Assembly: GCA_963853835.1 (NCBI GenBank)
Contig: OY970824.1
Location: 749,001-813,000 of the forward strand
Direction of reading: 5' to 3'
Length of the DNA stretch: 64,000 nucleotides
Source: Calendula officinalis
Lineage: Eukaryota; Streptophyta; Magnoliopsida; Asterales; Asteraceae
A program made the translations under genes and the position numbers. Below the pieces are notes generated by a model, which was given only the letters and a program-made list of their open reading frames with translations, had not been told where the DNA came from and made no database searches. Of the stretch, positions 1 through 10,884 are shown one piece after another. How positions within the stretch are numbered: the stretch's first letter is position 1; every line of letters starts with the position of its first letter.

Positions 1-235
1 GTCATTAATGCTTTTATATTAAACCAATTTTACACTTACTATATTTGAAAATAAAGTTTTTTTATGAATTACGGAGTAGATATAAGTGCAGAAAGACATT
101 TAACATTTGTTATATGCGACACATATTAATAAAACTTTTTGAATATTAGGTTTGATTCATCTCCAAACTTTTCAAAACAATAAATATAATGTTTTATGTA
201 GTGCTATAAATATGATAATTTATAAATATAATGTA

Positions 236-496
236 CTCCCTCCGTCCTACAAAAAACTTTTCATTTGCCTTTTGCATAAGTTTTTAGCTGATAATTAGTG
301 GTAAGGTCATTGATAATAGTTTTGATTAAAATATAAGAATGAATTGGAGAGAGAAAAATAATTAATGAATATTAGTGGTGGAGTCTTTAGTAATAATCGT
401 TTTTTATTGTGTGGAGGCCATCAAATATGAGAAATGAGAAGTTTTTGTGAGCCAAAATTTAGAGTGAAATGAGAAGTTTTTTGTAGGACGGAAGGA
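236..496. mobile_element. Stowaway-type MITE
   Basis: The left end reads CTCCCTCCGTCC after a TA and the right end is the imperfect inverted copy GGACGGAAGGA. The inner arms (ACAAAAAACTTTTCATTT and its complement) also pair. CTCCCTCCGTYY ends with a TA target are typical of Stowaway (Tc1/mariner) MITEs. No coding capacity. Confidence 0.85.
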
Positions 497-962
497 ATTT
501 ATCTTTACAAATCCATCACAAAACACAGACACATGCTCCTCGGAAACACTTTAGATAGTAGTTTTTGGATAGCTGATTATTAGTGGTTAAAGTAAAATAT
601 TTTTAACTTAAAAAATAGTGAAAGTTAACTCTAGACTAATCCTTAAAATTACGCTTATCAAAATCATTAGTTGTATTCGATCTGGAATACATAAAATAAG
701 CAGTTTGGCATAGGAACTATGGTTTTGAGTAATGGTATTTATGTCTACTCATGTGCCTATCAATTTGATCGTGACAAGTGTCAAAATCAAGGGACGATAT
801 GAAAAAAGATAATTAATGGATGACACATGTGAATTTTAGAAGTGAGTAGACGGATAAACGTAGACACAAATATTATTTCTTTTTAAGAAATATGATCTAT
901 TTGGGGAAACTTATTAAGGGTCAAGGAGTATATGTTTATGAGTTTATAGACTTAAAAACCCT
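497..962. other. AT-rich intergenic DNA with a short MITE-like repeat
   Basis: No gene seen. The stretch at about 727-882 is one copy of a short repeat also found near 11553-11730 and 39233-39367. It begins GAGTAATGGTATTT and ends with the approximate inverse AATATTATTTCT. It contains the shared words GTGTCAAAATCAAGGGA and ACACATGT. The family is unclassified. Confidence 0.45.
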
Positions 963-2150
963 TTAAAACAATTTCCCAAACACTCCTATAGTTATACCTC
1001 TCCTGACGACAGTTCCGTCTGGCAAAACGTCGTCGGCGCTGGCCATCTTCGTGTCCGTCGGCACCGGCGGGTAAAGCCTCATGCTTTCACAAAGAGAAGC
1101 ATGAATATAAACCATATCCTTCACTTCATCATAAATCGGGGAATCCGATTTCTCATTAATCTCATTAGCAATTTCACTTTCAATCGCCGGATTCTTGTGA
1201 AGTAACCAGAAATACCAAGTCAACGCCGCCGACGTTGTGTCTCTTCCGGCGAGTATGAAGCTGATAACCATATCCGTCACAAATTTCTCGTCCGAGTGAC
1301 CGGAGCTTATGAATCGTGATAACAAATCAACGGATTGCATTGCCGATTTGTCGGTGATTTCTTGTTTCTTTTCGTTCAAAATTTTCATGGCGAATTGACG
1401 AATTTCGGATACTGATTCTTTGAGTCGTTTTTCCGATCCGATGTTGAAAAATCTTTTGATCTTCCATATCATCGGAGTAATTGTACGGAATCTTTCGCTG
1501 CTGATACGAACAGCATCTTCAAACGCACCTGCAAATTTCGCTAGTGGCAACGATGGCGTTAAGTATTTGGGATCATAACCAAAAGCGATTCTGCAAATAT
1601 TATCGAACGCAAATCTTTGGAGTATGTCTTGGAGGTCAAGAACAGTATCGTTAGCAGCAGCCGTGGTTAAAATGGGGAGCAAACGTTCGTTAAGCTCCGA
1701 GTCCACCACGTGTTCGACGAAATGCCGCAGTGACTTTGTGTTAAATTCATGGCTGGAAAGTTGTCTCTGAAACTTCCATTCATCACCATCGACGTTAAAG
1801 ATTCCATCTCCGAGCAAATCGAAGAGGGTGGAACGAAAGATATCGCCTTTTTGGTATTGTGAAAACTTTGTCTTGAGGATGTGTTGAACGACGGCGGGGT
1901 TGCCGCTGATGATATCGGTTTGACCAAACGGACGGCGGAGCAAAAAGGTTAAGGTGGGGGAGCTGTGGACGGCGTCGGAAGTCCATTGGGTAAGACGGTG
2001 GCGATTGGTGTAGATTGAGAGATAGTTTCCGATGAAGGGGTATGGTTTTGGCGGTGATTTTGCATTGGATTTGGGTTTGGGTTTGGGTTTGAAGAAGATG
2101 ATTAGTAAAGAAAGAAGGAAGCAAAAGAGAAGTGAAAATTCTACTAACAT
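963..2150 (-). pseudogene. CYP94-family cytochrome P450, 3' truncated
   Basis: The 395-residue reading frame starts with a hydrophobic anchor (residues 1-21) and a Pro-rich hinge (PPKPYPFIGN). It holds the P450 oxygen-binding I-helix AGRDTTSA (residue 301 on) and the K-helix ExxR as ESMR (355-358). The text around the WKFQRQ and HEFNTKSLR motifs is typical of CYP94, a family of fatty-acid and jasmonoyl-isoleucine omega-hydroxylases at the ER. Homology stops abruptly after DGTVVRRG (about residue 385), followed by ten unrelated residues and a stop. The PERF region and the FxxGxRxCxG heme loop, roughly the last 110-120 residues of a normal ~500-aa enzyme, are absent, and I see no continuation to the left. 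Without the heme-ligating Cys it cannot be an active P450. It is called a truncated pseudogene, although a rearranged or misassembled 3' end is possible. CYP94A versus B/C is not resolved. Confidence 0.85.
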
Positions 2151-2249
2151 TTTTGTTGAGTTTGACCACTGTTTATTACTTGAATGAAGATTTGATATTT
2201 AACATCTATTTATGGTGTCTAAAATTCAACTAGCAAAAAAGAAGCGAGT

Positions 2250-2470
2250 GAATCAGTTGCAACCGACGGCTATCGGTTATGATTTTCATTTAAAATCGGT
2301 TCTTTGTAAGGTTCGGGCCGGTCCTGACCATTTCGGTTAGGTTTAAAATTGACGAAAAACCAAAAAAAATTGAATTTTATTTCTCGGTTGGGTTCTGACC
2401 AGATCTTGATTCGTTGAGTTCTTAATTCGTTTCGGTTCAGTTCCAAGTGTTATCATATTCGGATCTTTCT
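2250..2470. repeat. CGGTT-rich degenerate repeat, hAT-MITE-like
   Basis: Short words CGGTT, GGTTC and AACCG recur in both orientations, as in the interiors of the better preserved hAT MITEs at 22585-23264 and near 45820-46095. I could not find terminal repeats or a TSD, so this is a decayed copy at best. Confidence 0.3.
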
Positions 2471-2559
2471 CGTCATATTTGCACTCATAGCAACACATTG
2501 CATGATCGGTGCTTAAGGAACCAAATTACTCATAAACTTTCTACTTTTTTTTAATAAGA

Positions 2560-2840
2560 TATTTGCTACTTACACCATTGTCAATGGGAAGCAACACACA
2601 TCATTAATTTTTGCCAAATAAATTGTCCACGCGAGCTCACACTTCAATTGACATACCCATGCCGTCAATACTCATTTTCTTCAGTTTTTAGGCTCACCAT
2701 TATAAAACATACACACAAAATACCAAATACCCTATTAAATTACCTTGGGCTCACCAAACATCCATCACCCCTCTTCCTTCAACCGATGTGTTTAGCCCTT
2801 ACCCTCCAACTGACAACGCTGCCAATGAGGGTAGGAAGGA
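2560..2840. repeat. Copy of a GC-richer MITE-like repeat (partner at 9130-9420)
   Basis: The segment aligns with the reverse complement of 9130-9420: TTGCCAAAT, GAGCTCAC, GACATACCCATGCC, CTCACCATTA and CACACAAAATACC occur in the same order. Open frames here are chance. Ends and TSD were not resolved. Confidence 0.45.
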
Positions 2841-2990
2841 GACGCCATCAGTTAACCTGTTAACACGAGTCTTATAAAAAGTTAGATATAATGTTTACTT
2901 CAAATTAAAATCTAAGTAAAATATATATAAGAAAAAAAAAACCAAATATAACATTTACCAAGTATTTTCAAACGTAAACAATTATTAATA

Positions 2991-4535
2991 CTACCTCCTT
3001 TATCACAATAAGTTATACACTTTTCACTTTTTAAAGTTTCAAAATAAATATTGTATTTTAAAATTTAGGGTAAATGTCAGAAATTATCCCTGTGGTCTTG
3101 GGTTTTCTTGCTTTTTGTCCCTAAATTTTTTTTTTCAAAATTTTTGTCCCTGTACTCTTTAAAATTCTGGTTTATCGTCTTTTCGTCCAAATTTGACTGT
3201 TAACTAACGGAATATGCCAAACATGTGAGGGTATTTTAGTCATTCTCCCATATTTATGTGTTCTTCATCCCAACATTCTTTTCTAACCCTAACTTTCATC
3301 TCCTATCTCTTCTTTCATGATTCTTCATCCCAAAACACAAAATCAAAAGTAAAATTTTAATGCAAACAAATCTGTAACAAAATCTAGTGGGTTATATTTG
3401 TGTTTGAATTGAAATTCTTTTTTTAATAAACCACCAAATTCATTCATCCCCATCATAAAAAACGGGTAAAAACCCACCTGCTAGTAATTTGGAAGGAAAT
3501 CAATTTGCCGATAGGTGAAGGAAGTGACGGATTTGATGATAAGAGTGAGCGACAGCGGTACATTTCCTTCTTCAACATCGCAGATGAAGTTATTGCTCGG
3601 TACTCCGGTTGTCTTCTCCGACGACCAACTTGCAACAGTAAGTCGTCTTCTTCAGAAAGTTAATCGGAAATCACCAGTGAATCTACCGTCGACTTCTTTC
3701 TGACCTCCTTTGTTTTTCATCACCATTGAAGCAAAGAAGAAAGCTTTGATTTTTGTTTAAAATCTGTTAGATGGAGCTCAAGAAGTCGGTTAATGAAGGG
3801 GAAAATGCCCGATTGTATCTCGGTGTTCTATGGGTCAGATTGGGTTCTAACCTGGAACTTAGAAGGAGTTTTGGTGGCTCGATTGTTGACTTTTCAATCG
3901 TTGGCGATAGGCTTTTTGCTCTTCACGCAGAAGAAAATGTGTTTGATATTTGGGAACTCCTTCACCACCAAAATCAGACGCATAGAACAACTGTGAAGGT
4001 TCAATTGCTTTGAATTTTTGATTTGATTTTGATTTTGCTCTTCAACTGTGAAGAAAATGTAGTAGTCGGTGAAGAAGGAACAGTGAGAGAATGGAAAAAA
4101 GGGAAAAGGGTCAAAGAAAAAAGTTAAAATCAGGGGTAATTTGGTAAAAAGGACAAAATTATTGTCAGTTAACGGAGGATTTTGGCCGGAAGGACGATAA
4201 ACCAGAATTTTAAAGAGTGTAGGGACAAAAATTTTGAAAAAAAAAGTTTAGGGACAAAAATCCAGAAAACCAAGACCACAGGGACAATTTCTGACATTTA
4301 CCCTAAAATTAATCTTATTTGATACAAAGAAGTAGGATCCATCTGATCCAAACTATCCACTTTAATATATTATATCCTTATTTTTATACATCATTAACAT
4401 GTCTTTATTTAAAAATGGTATGGTCGATATATCATCCACTAACAATTCACTTTATATATAATAACCTCATTATAATTTTTTTTCTTCTCAAAAACTATAA
4501 AACCTACCATATACTAACTTATTGCAAGGAGGTAG
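2991..4535. mobile_element. Stowaway-like MITE split by a nested element
   Basis: The perfect 10-bp inverted ends CTACCTCCTT (2991-3000) and AAGGAGGTAG (4526-4535) are flanked by TA on both sides. The outer element is only about 300 bp. The intervening ~1.24 kb is the long-inverted-repeat element at 3066-4305. Confidence 0.65.
3066..4305. mobile_element. Non-autonomous DNA transposon with ~150-bp terminal inverted repeats
   Basis: The left arm begins TAGGGTAAATGTCAGAAATT and the right arm ends with its inverse. The arms also share CCCTGTGGTCTTGG, TTTTTGTCCCT and AATTCTGGTTTATCGTC. A 5-bp AAATT flanks both sides, though in AT-rich context. The middle (about 3500-3760) has higher GC and reads like exon sequence, e.g. 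a frame with LLGTPVVFSDDQLATVSRLL, so a host gene fragment may have been captured. No transposase seen. Long arms suggest a Mutator-like or foldback element; the class is not certain. Confidence 0.7.
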
Positions 4536-4790
4536 TATTATATCTTAAAATATGGCGTAACCATCGTCCACCTACTTTATGTTACTTAACATGCAAGAGC
4601 AAATTAAAAATACCATCAAACATATCAAGATGAACTATCTAATTAAGTAAGAAATAATCAACTGTATACAAATAACATTTTTTTATGTAAAATATAGTGC
4701 TATAAATACATTAAATATAATGTATATATTTGAAAATCCGTCACAAAATACAAACTACTCCGTATAAACAGGACTAAAACATATTCTCTC

Positions 4791-5472
4791 AAGGCTGGCA
4801 AAATCAAACCCGACCTGTCAACCCGACCCATTTAGAACCCGAAATTAGCGGGTTGGGTCATAACTTTCAACCCGTGGGTCGTAAACGGGTCACCCCGTTT
4901 ACAACCCTCATAAAACTAGTCGGGTTGGGTTCAAATTTCCAACCCATTTATGACCCGTCAACCCGTTAAATATTATGTATATCTTAAATGCATAATATAA
5001 TACAATATATTACTATTTATTTATTTATTTTAAATTCAAATATAATATATACTATAATTTAAAATCTGGCGTACACATAATATGAGTCACGTATTTATCT
5101 TCTTGAAAAATGAACAACCTAAATAGCTCAAATCTCTTATAAGATATTTATGTTATACTACTATTTTAATATTTAATATTTTTAAAGAGTAACTTTTCAC
5201 TGAACAATAGGATTAAAAGAAATTTTGTTTCTATTTTAAAACTAATCAACTTAGTTTGGTATTTTAGTCTTTAATTATGTGTATTTTTCCTTTTTTTATA
5301 AATTGGTGTTTTATTGGGTCAACCCGTTTATGACCCAACCCGTTTAATAAATAGGTTGGGTTGAAGATCTCAACCCGTTTAGATAAAAAGGTTGGGTTGG
5401 GTTGAGATTTTCAACCCGCGAACCCAAACGGGTCAACCCGTTTATGACCCAACCCGCATTATTGCCACCCTA
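4791..5472. mobile_element. hAT-type MITE rich in AACCCG/GGGTTGGGT
   Basis: The ends are AAGGCTGGCAA and the inverse TTGCCACCCTA. The 8-bp flanks ATTCTCTC and GTTCTCTG match at 6 of 8. Many AACCCGTTT and GGGTTGGGT words fill both subterminal regions, as in Ac-like hAT elements. Non-coding. Confidence 0.7.
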
Positions 5473-5480
5473 GTTCTCTG

Positions 5481-6200
5481 TAGATCCCAGTGAAACTTTG
5501 TTATCGAAGTTATATACTTTAAATACATATTCTACATATATGAATGCATGCATATTTTCCTACTATACATAATATTTTATGAGTTTTTTGTCAAGATATA
5601 TGTGAACATGCATTAATAGAACCAAAATTAATACCAAATTTACCCTCGCCTTGTATCAACTCCGATTATTTTATGGGATAAAATTATAAAACGGTGAAAA
5701 TGAAATCTAATACTACTATAACATTTTAAATCACTCAAATATTAATTTAAATGTGAATTACCAAATTTACCCTTTTTATGTAATTTTTGTTATGTTGAAA
5801 ATGATTTTTCAAGACTATAACTGATATTTAATATCGACACTTGTAGTTAGTTTTATTTTAATATGTCAGCGTACAATATTAAGTTCAGTTTTATAATTTT
5901 TTTTATTTTCAGATTGAAGTTGGTCAAAATATGCACAAATAAATATATACTTGCACAATTAAAATAATTTTTATAAATGAGTGGTTCATTTATACCAGTT
6001 CCAGATATGTATTTTACATCGTCATGGCCATCCAACTATGCGTGTTGGATCATAATGACCATCCAATTATATATTTGGTTTGTTTAATCTAGTTGTATCT
6101 TTTACAACTTTTATATCATATACTCGTATCATATATCAAACAACTATGCGTGTTGAATTCATTTATATATCACAATTTTTATATCATATATCAAATAGTA
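5481..6200. other. AT-rich intergenic DNA, no gene seen
   Basis: Only short chance frames. A local near-repeat of CAACTATGCGTGTTGGAT / CAACTATGCGTGTTGAAT occurs around 6033 and 6140. No recognisable element ends. Confidence 0.5.
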
Positions 6201-6464
6201 CTCCCTCCATCCCTTAATAAAATTCTCATTTCAATTGAGCACAAGTTTTTAAGAGTTAGTTAGTGCTAGGGTCTTGGTAATAAAATTGATTAAATTATAA
6301 GATTATTTTAAAGAGAGAAAATATTTTTAAAAGATAGTTAGTGGTTAAGTACATGATAATAATATTATTTTATTGAGTGATTCTCTCTAATTTGAGAAAT
6401 AAGAACTTTATTTTTGTACAAATATTTTGATAGAAATGAGAACTCTATTAAGGGACGGAGGGGG
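6201..6464. mobile_element. Stowaway-type MITE
   Basis: CTCCCTCCATCCCTTAATA at the left and the inverse TATTAAGGGACGGAGGGGG at the right, flanked by TA on both sides. Confidence 0.9.
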
Positions 6465-7069
6465 TATAAGTTAACAACTATACTAAGCATTAATTATGAT
6501 AAATGCATTAAAAGTTGTGGTGTAAAATTCATCCTCTATCTTAAAACCATGTCGAGTAGCGAATATATTACGTACTACGTTTTTAGATACTTTAATTAGA
6601 GGGTTACTTTCTGTTGTTCAACATGGCTTTTCGTACATGCAAAGTATATTGCAAGTGTTAAAACTTCCACCGGCCACCAGTCTTCTCTAAGGTTAGGATG
6701 AACACAAATTAAAACAACCGCTGCTAGGAACAGTTGATATTTTCTAAATTCAACAAATTTGTTTAAGTTTGACAATTTCTTGGGTTTGATCGATATCGGG
6801 GGTATATGTGAATTTGACCGACGCGTTGGTTGATTCATAAAGCGAGACAAATTTAAATCTGTTATTTGAGTTTGGTGAACAAGCGAATGTGACTTTTAGT
6901 AATATTTATTAAAAGTTATACATGTCATTTACGTACATAGAAATGAAGTATTCAGTTATTTTGTTATCAAATAAAAATTGAACTATAGTTAATTATATTA
7001 ATTTGACCTATACTTTAATAATTAGGAAATAGAGAAACACGACCATCATTATAAAGAATAACCCCTATA
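6465..7069. other. Intergenic DNA with an unconvincing 84-codon frame
   Basis: A minus frame at 6596-6850 gives no recognisable domain. Base composition is slightly richer in GC than the surroundings. No promoter or splice structure supports a gene. Confidence 0.35.
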
Positions 7070-7442
7070 GTAAATATCCGTTTTATCATATGTAGACGAC
7101 GATAGCCTATGCCAACGACAAGTTATTATCATAGATTCATCTGTATAGGGTTTAACAACACGGCGTCATTTCTATACATCCTAGAAAAATAATAAAAGAA
7201 AATAAAAAATATTTTAAAATTTATCTATCCCGATGACATGTTGTCGAGACATATTTTCAGAAGTACAGGTAAATATTTTCATTTCCCGCCAACCATGTGC
7301 GGACGACATGTCATCGTCATAGAGTTTGATAAAAATAAATTATGGTCAATCCTATAGCGACTAAAATGTCGTCATCATAGAGTTTTCTACGACAATACGT
7401 GTCGCCACCATATTTCACGGCTATGTGTAATTTATTGTAGTG
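7070..7442. mobile_element. CACTA transposon remnant (right end)
   Basis: The right end TTATTGTAGTG is the inverse of CACTACAATAA, a CACTA-type terminus. The interior has repeated CGACGACATGTCATCG-like subterminal motifs. It is homologous and co-oriented with 8395-8892. The left end is not found, and no transposase is present. Confidence 0.6.
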
Positions 7443-7658
7443 CATTGTACTACTTACATGTGATTTTTCTAGCACTTAGCAAAATTAAAATGATCTCAAG
7501 CAAATTAAATTAGTTGAATACTTGAATTTACTATGTCTTATGTTGTGGGTAGCTAAATATTTTTCTATTGCATAGTACTCCGTATAACTTTTCTTGGAAT
7601 TCAAATCCGGATACGATGAATGCGAGACTAACACTATTCACGTTTAACTTAGAATTCT

Positions 7659-7762
7659 ACTACGCATATACGACCTATTCAATTTCCAAACCATAATTAA
7701 AAATTAGAAATACTCAAAGTCAAACCATGTGTAATATGTTGGTGTCTGATTACCTATAAATA
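7659..7762 (+). promoter_or_regulatory. Conserved proximal promoter with W-box, secreted peptide gene 1
   Basis: CGACCTATTCAATTTCCAAA (7671-7690), then CAAAGTCAAACCATG (7714-7728) and the TATA-like CCTATAAATA (7753-7762). The same blocks in the same order precede the other two paralogs. AGTCAA is the reverse of TTGACT, a WRKY W-box core; gene 1 keeps one clear copy. The TATA is about 110 bp before the ATG. Confidence 0.7.
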
Positions 7763-7870
7763 AACGACTACTCCTCATGCAAATATTTCATCAAACACAC
7801 TAAAATTACCCCTTGCTCCTTTCCTTAACTTCGTTTTTTGTTCTTTGCATTTGAAGTAACACAAAAAAAC

Positions 7871-8176
7871 ATGAAATCAGAATCCAAAAACTTGGTCATA
7901 ATTGCATTTTTTGTACTGCTTTTCATGAGTTTCGAACCAAATTATGGGGCATGTAGACTTTTGGATGGAGAATTCGAAGAAAGTCGGATAAAGATAGGAA
8001 ACCTTTTGTTATCATCTCTACCAAAAGGCCATGTTCGACCACCAGGAAATGGATGTTGTAACACTGGTGGTTGTGGTAACCCTTGTGTTGGTTCCAAGAA
8101 GGTTGCTGGGCGGCATGGTGGTGGTGGTGGTGGTGCTCCACCACCACCATTGGTTCGTACTTCGACTAATCATTGA
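7871..8176 (+). CDS. Secreted Cys-rich peptide precursor, paralog 1
   Basis: A 101-aa precursor. Residues 1-27 form a signal peptide (MKSESKNLVIIAFFVLLFMS core), followed by the conserved ACRLL. A variable acidic spacer then leads to LLLSSLPKGHVRPPGNG (residues 45-61), a Cys block with C62, C63, C68 and C72 and conserved GSKKVAG, and a Gly-run/Pro-run tail. A start 11 codons earlier is open, but the ATG at 7871 matches the paralogs and sits after the shared leader CATTTGAAGTAACACAA. The layout (signal peptide, RLL, SLQKG.V.PP, spaced Cys) recalls plant phytocytokine precursors such as CTNIP/SCREW and the IDA-like group. That is inference, and the exact family is not established. The predicted site of action is the apoplast. 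CACTA remnants lie on both sides, and the closest relative is 2 kb downstream. Confidence 0.8.
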   Translation: MKSESKNLVIIAFFVLLFMSFEPNYGACRLLDGEFEESRIKIGNLLLSSLPKGHVRPPGNGCCNTGGCGNPCVGSKKVAGRHGGGGGGAPPPPLVRTSTNH

Positions 8177-8394
8177 TACATGATGCTAGAATGGTGGCCA
8201 TGCACATATAAGATTAACAGCAAAACTAGAAGAATATTAATGTTTTTTCGCTGTCAACAGGTACTTGTAACTATTTTTCTTAATTTATTAGTTATTACCC
8301 CGTACATTCTTTAGTTATTCATGATCATGTATATTTTAATTTAAGCCGTGTTAATCTTATTTTGAAGGATAATTAATAAAGTTATCCGATGTAG

Positions 8395-8892
8395 GGTTTT
8401 TTTTAACGGTATCTTTTTTTTTTCTTTTCTGTAACACTAATAAAAGAAAATTAAAAAGATTTTATTTATTTTTCCCGATGATATGTCGCCAGCATACATT
8501 TTCAGAAGCACTAGTAATTTATTTTGTTTCCGCCGAATCTGTCCCGAGGACATGTCGTCGGTCTGTACTTTGGATAAAATAGATTTTGGTTAAACCTATG
8601 GTCGCAACATGTTTTTTTTTTTTGAACGGCTAGTTAGTAAGTTAGTGGTTCGAGTCTAGAAAGTGACATCCACAAGGGACATTATGCCTTCCCTCGAACC
8701 CTCCACCTATGGGGAATAAATCTCACCACCTAAGTCCACGACGAGACTTAAACCTCCAACCTCAAAGTTATGGGGCAAACACCATACCACTAGGTAAAAG
8801 GCCTTTTGGTCTATGGTGACGACATGTCATTCTATACGACGACAAATATTATTGCATAGTTGTCGGCGGGACAAATTTAATTTCTTGTAGTA
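8395..8892. mobile_element. CACTA transposon remnant with SINE inserted
   Basis: The right end AATTTCTTGTAGTAG is close to the inverse of CACTACAAGAAATT. The interior matches the 7070-7442 remnant in order and orientation (CCCGATGA.ATGT, TTTTCAGAAG, GACATGTCGTCGG). It is interrupted by the SINE at 8612-8810. No coding capacity. Confidence 0.55.
8612..8810 (-). mobile_element. tRNA-derived SINE
   Basis: On the minus strand it starts near GGCCTTTTACCTAGTGGTA (box A-like), carries GGTTTAAGTC (box B-like) and ends in an A-run (T-run at 8612 on +). CTATGGT..CAACATG and CTATGGT..CGACATG on the two sides look like a diverged ~16-bp TSD. It is related to the SINE at 30836-30967. Confidence 0.65.
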
Positions 8893-9129
8893 GAGAGAGT
8901 TATTCATATCGTATGTTTGGTCAGATTGTTTAAATTATATGACTTGAATCTTTCTTGTGTTTAAACTTTAGGGTGGCTAATAGATTAATGACTATTATAA
9001 ATGAGGGATTACACTTTGCATATAAGGATTTGCATTTTAATTAATAAATAATATAAAATTGAACTAGCTATCATGTGACTGAAAACAGTTCTATATATTA
9101 ATTCGTGTAATTAATATATTTCTATAAAA

Positions 9130-9420
9130 TCATAGCCAATGGCTTCGTTAGCTGATCCGCCACTTGAAGTGGCAAGATCAAACCATTGGCACCAAACAAT
9201 GGGTTGCCCCGCCACTTTGCCTTCCGCCAGCGTTGAGACGAGTGTGAGTTGTGTTTGTGAGTTGGTGGGTGGGTCCAAAGGGGTATTTTGTGTGTGTGTT
9301 TTTTGTAATGGTGGGTCCCAAAAAATTAAAGGGAAGAAGTATTGTTGGCATGGGTACGTCAGTTTCATATCGGTTGGAGAGTGAGCTGACGTGACGCTGA
9401 TTTGGCAACAACTGACGGTA
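9130..9420. repeat. GC-richer MITE-like repeat (partner at 2560-2840)
   Basis: Reverse-complement homology to 2560-2840 (TGGCATGGGTACGTC, GAGCTGACGTG, GGTGGGTCC). Several frames stay open by chance because the region is GC rich. No protein domain. TSD not resolved. Confidence 0.45.
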
Positions 9421-9895
9421 TCAGTTTGTGTAACGGTTGGAAGGGGTGTAATAATCTATCGCGTTTGCACGCTCTTATATGCCAACTACTTACGCGACAT
9501 GATACTCGGTAGCTTGAGCCACGTCCTTGGGGAGTTCTTGCCGGTATTTGCTCATGTCTTTCTAGTCAGATTTTGGAAATCGATTATCAATTGTGTTAAA
9601 TTGTTAATTACATGTTCACGTTAATTAGTTTGATTAAAAAACCAATGAATATTACGTCGGTGGATACCGTTGGAATCAGATAGAGCCGATATCTAAGCTC
9701 AAAATCTCCTATAATTTGGGGATTAAAGACGATATTTTTAATATGGTTGAAGAATTTACTCATTTGGAATAATTTTTTATTTTATTTTAGGCGTATTATT
9801 TTAAGATTCTTCTCAACGCCAAAAATCGATTGTACGGACCATGCTTTTTATACAATTGCTATATTAGAATTTGTAGAATAGCTAGATTTTTTTCC
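9421..9895. other. Intergenic DNA, no gene seen
   Basis: A 77-codon frame at 9391-9624 has no recognisable motif and no conserved neighbour. From about 9900 rightwards the sequence becomes alignable with the promoter of peptide gene 1. Confidence 0.4.
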
Positions 9896-9949
9896 ATATA
9901 GTTATTCATGGAAATCAAATCCGTATTTGTTGAATGTCGGACTAGTTAT

Positions 9950-10055
9950 ACCACGCATAAACGACCTATTCAATTTCCAAACTCTAACTTGAGACCAGAA
10001 AACATATTCTAAGTCAAAGTCAAACCATGTGGTGTTTGAGTTACCTATATAAATA
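9950..10055 (+). promoter_or_regulatory. Conserved proximal promoter with tandem W-boxes, peptide gene 2
   Basis: ACGACCTATTCAATTTCCAA (9961-9980), AAGTCAAAGTCAAACCATG (10011-10029) with two adjacent inverse W-box cores, then TATATAAATA (10046-10055). The order and spacing match genes 1 and 3. Similarity to gene 1 extends up to about 9905 (GGAAATCAAATCCG). Confidence 0.75.
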
Positions 10056-10170
10056 ACCTTCTCCTCTTGATGATCCAAATATATATTTCATCAAAGCCTA
10101 ACAATTTTACCCTTCCCTTCCCCCGACTTTCATTTTGTTCATAATTTGCATTTGAAGCAACACAAGAAAC

Positions 10171-10449
10171 ATGAAATCAGACACCAAAAGTTTAGCCATA
10201 ATTGCAATATTTATAGTGCTTTCCATGAGTTTCGAATCAAATGGAGCTTGTCGACTTCTTCATCATGATGGAGACTTGGTGTTATCTTCTTTACAAAAAG
10301 GGGTTGTTCGACCACCGGGAAATGGATGTTGTAACACAGGTGGTTGTGGTAACCCTTGTATCGGTTCCAAGAAAGTGGCTGGCGGTCATCATGGTCGTGG
10401 TAGTGCTCCACCACCGCCATTGATTCTTTCAACTTCTGATGATCATTGA
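10171..10449 (+). CDS. Secreted Cys-rich peptide precursor, paralog 2
   Basis: A 92-aa precursor, tandem and co-oriented with paralog 1. The signal peptide covers residues 1-26, followed by ACRLL and a shorter His/Asp-rich spacer. It then has VLSSLQKGVVRPPGNG (37-52), the same four-Cys block (C53, C54, C59, C63) with GSKKVAG, and a Pro-rich tail. The block from PPGNG to KKVAG differs from paralog 1 at only one residue (V to I), while spacer and tail diverge freely. That pattern fits a conserved mature peptide inside a processed precursor. The 5' leader CATTTGAAGCAACACAAGAAAC before the ATG is shared. The W-box pair in its promoter suggests WRKY-driven, perhaps immune-related, expression. CTNIP/SCREW-like identity is inference. 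Confidence 0.85.
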   Translation: MKSDTKSLAIIAIFIVLSMSFESNGACRLLHHDGDLVLSSLQKGVVRPPGNGCCNTGGCGNPCIGSKKVAGGHHGRGSAPPPPLILSTSDDH

Positions 10450-10876
10450 TATACATATATATCGAGACGGTCATGCATATATAGGAATATTAACAACCTT
10501 ACAAGAACTCTTTTTTAATCCTGACAATTGTAGTTATTTTTCATGATTTATTCTATTCTTTTGTTGTTCAAGAATTTATTCATATATTCAATTGTATTGT
10601 TTTGACCAAAAATCAATAAACTCATGCATGGCTCCGGTGTTGAACAAACAGTGGCTCATAAGATTTTCAAATCTAAATTAACAATAAAGATTTCATTATG
10701 AATGAAGTGTACATAATCATAATCATATATAATCATGTACAATAAAATGTGATGAATATAAAAAGTAGAATATGAAAAAAAAATGTTGTATCGATCCATG
10801 GAACCTATAACATTGTATTATAGAAAGTGGATAATTTTGAAATGGATGTCAGACCACTACCAATGATTCCCGGTTG
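10450..10876. other. 3' flank of peptide gene 2, no gene seen
   Basis: AT-rich. An AATAAA-like signal occurs near 10614 (AATCAATAAACTC). No element ends recognised before the hAT MITE. Confidence 0.4.
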
Positions 10877-10884
10877 GCTATCGA

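Noticed and set aside
6596..6850. 84-codon minus-strand frame
   Set aside because: No homology that I recognise, no promoter or paralog; insufficient to call a gene.
7838..7870. Earlier in-frame ATG for peptide gene 1
   Set aside because: The paralogs have no matching upstream codons; the stretch aligns with their 5' leader, so the start at 7871 is preferred.
8101..8160. Minus-strand His-rich frame opposite peptide gene 1
   Set aside because: Shadow of the Gly/Pro-coding GGTGGT/CCACCA stretch of the real gene.
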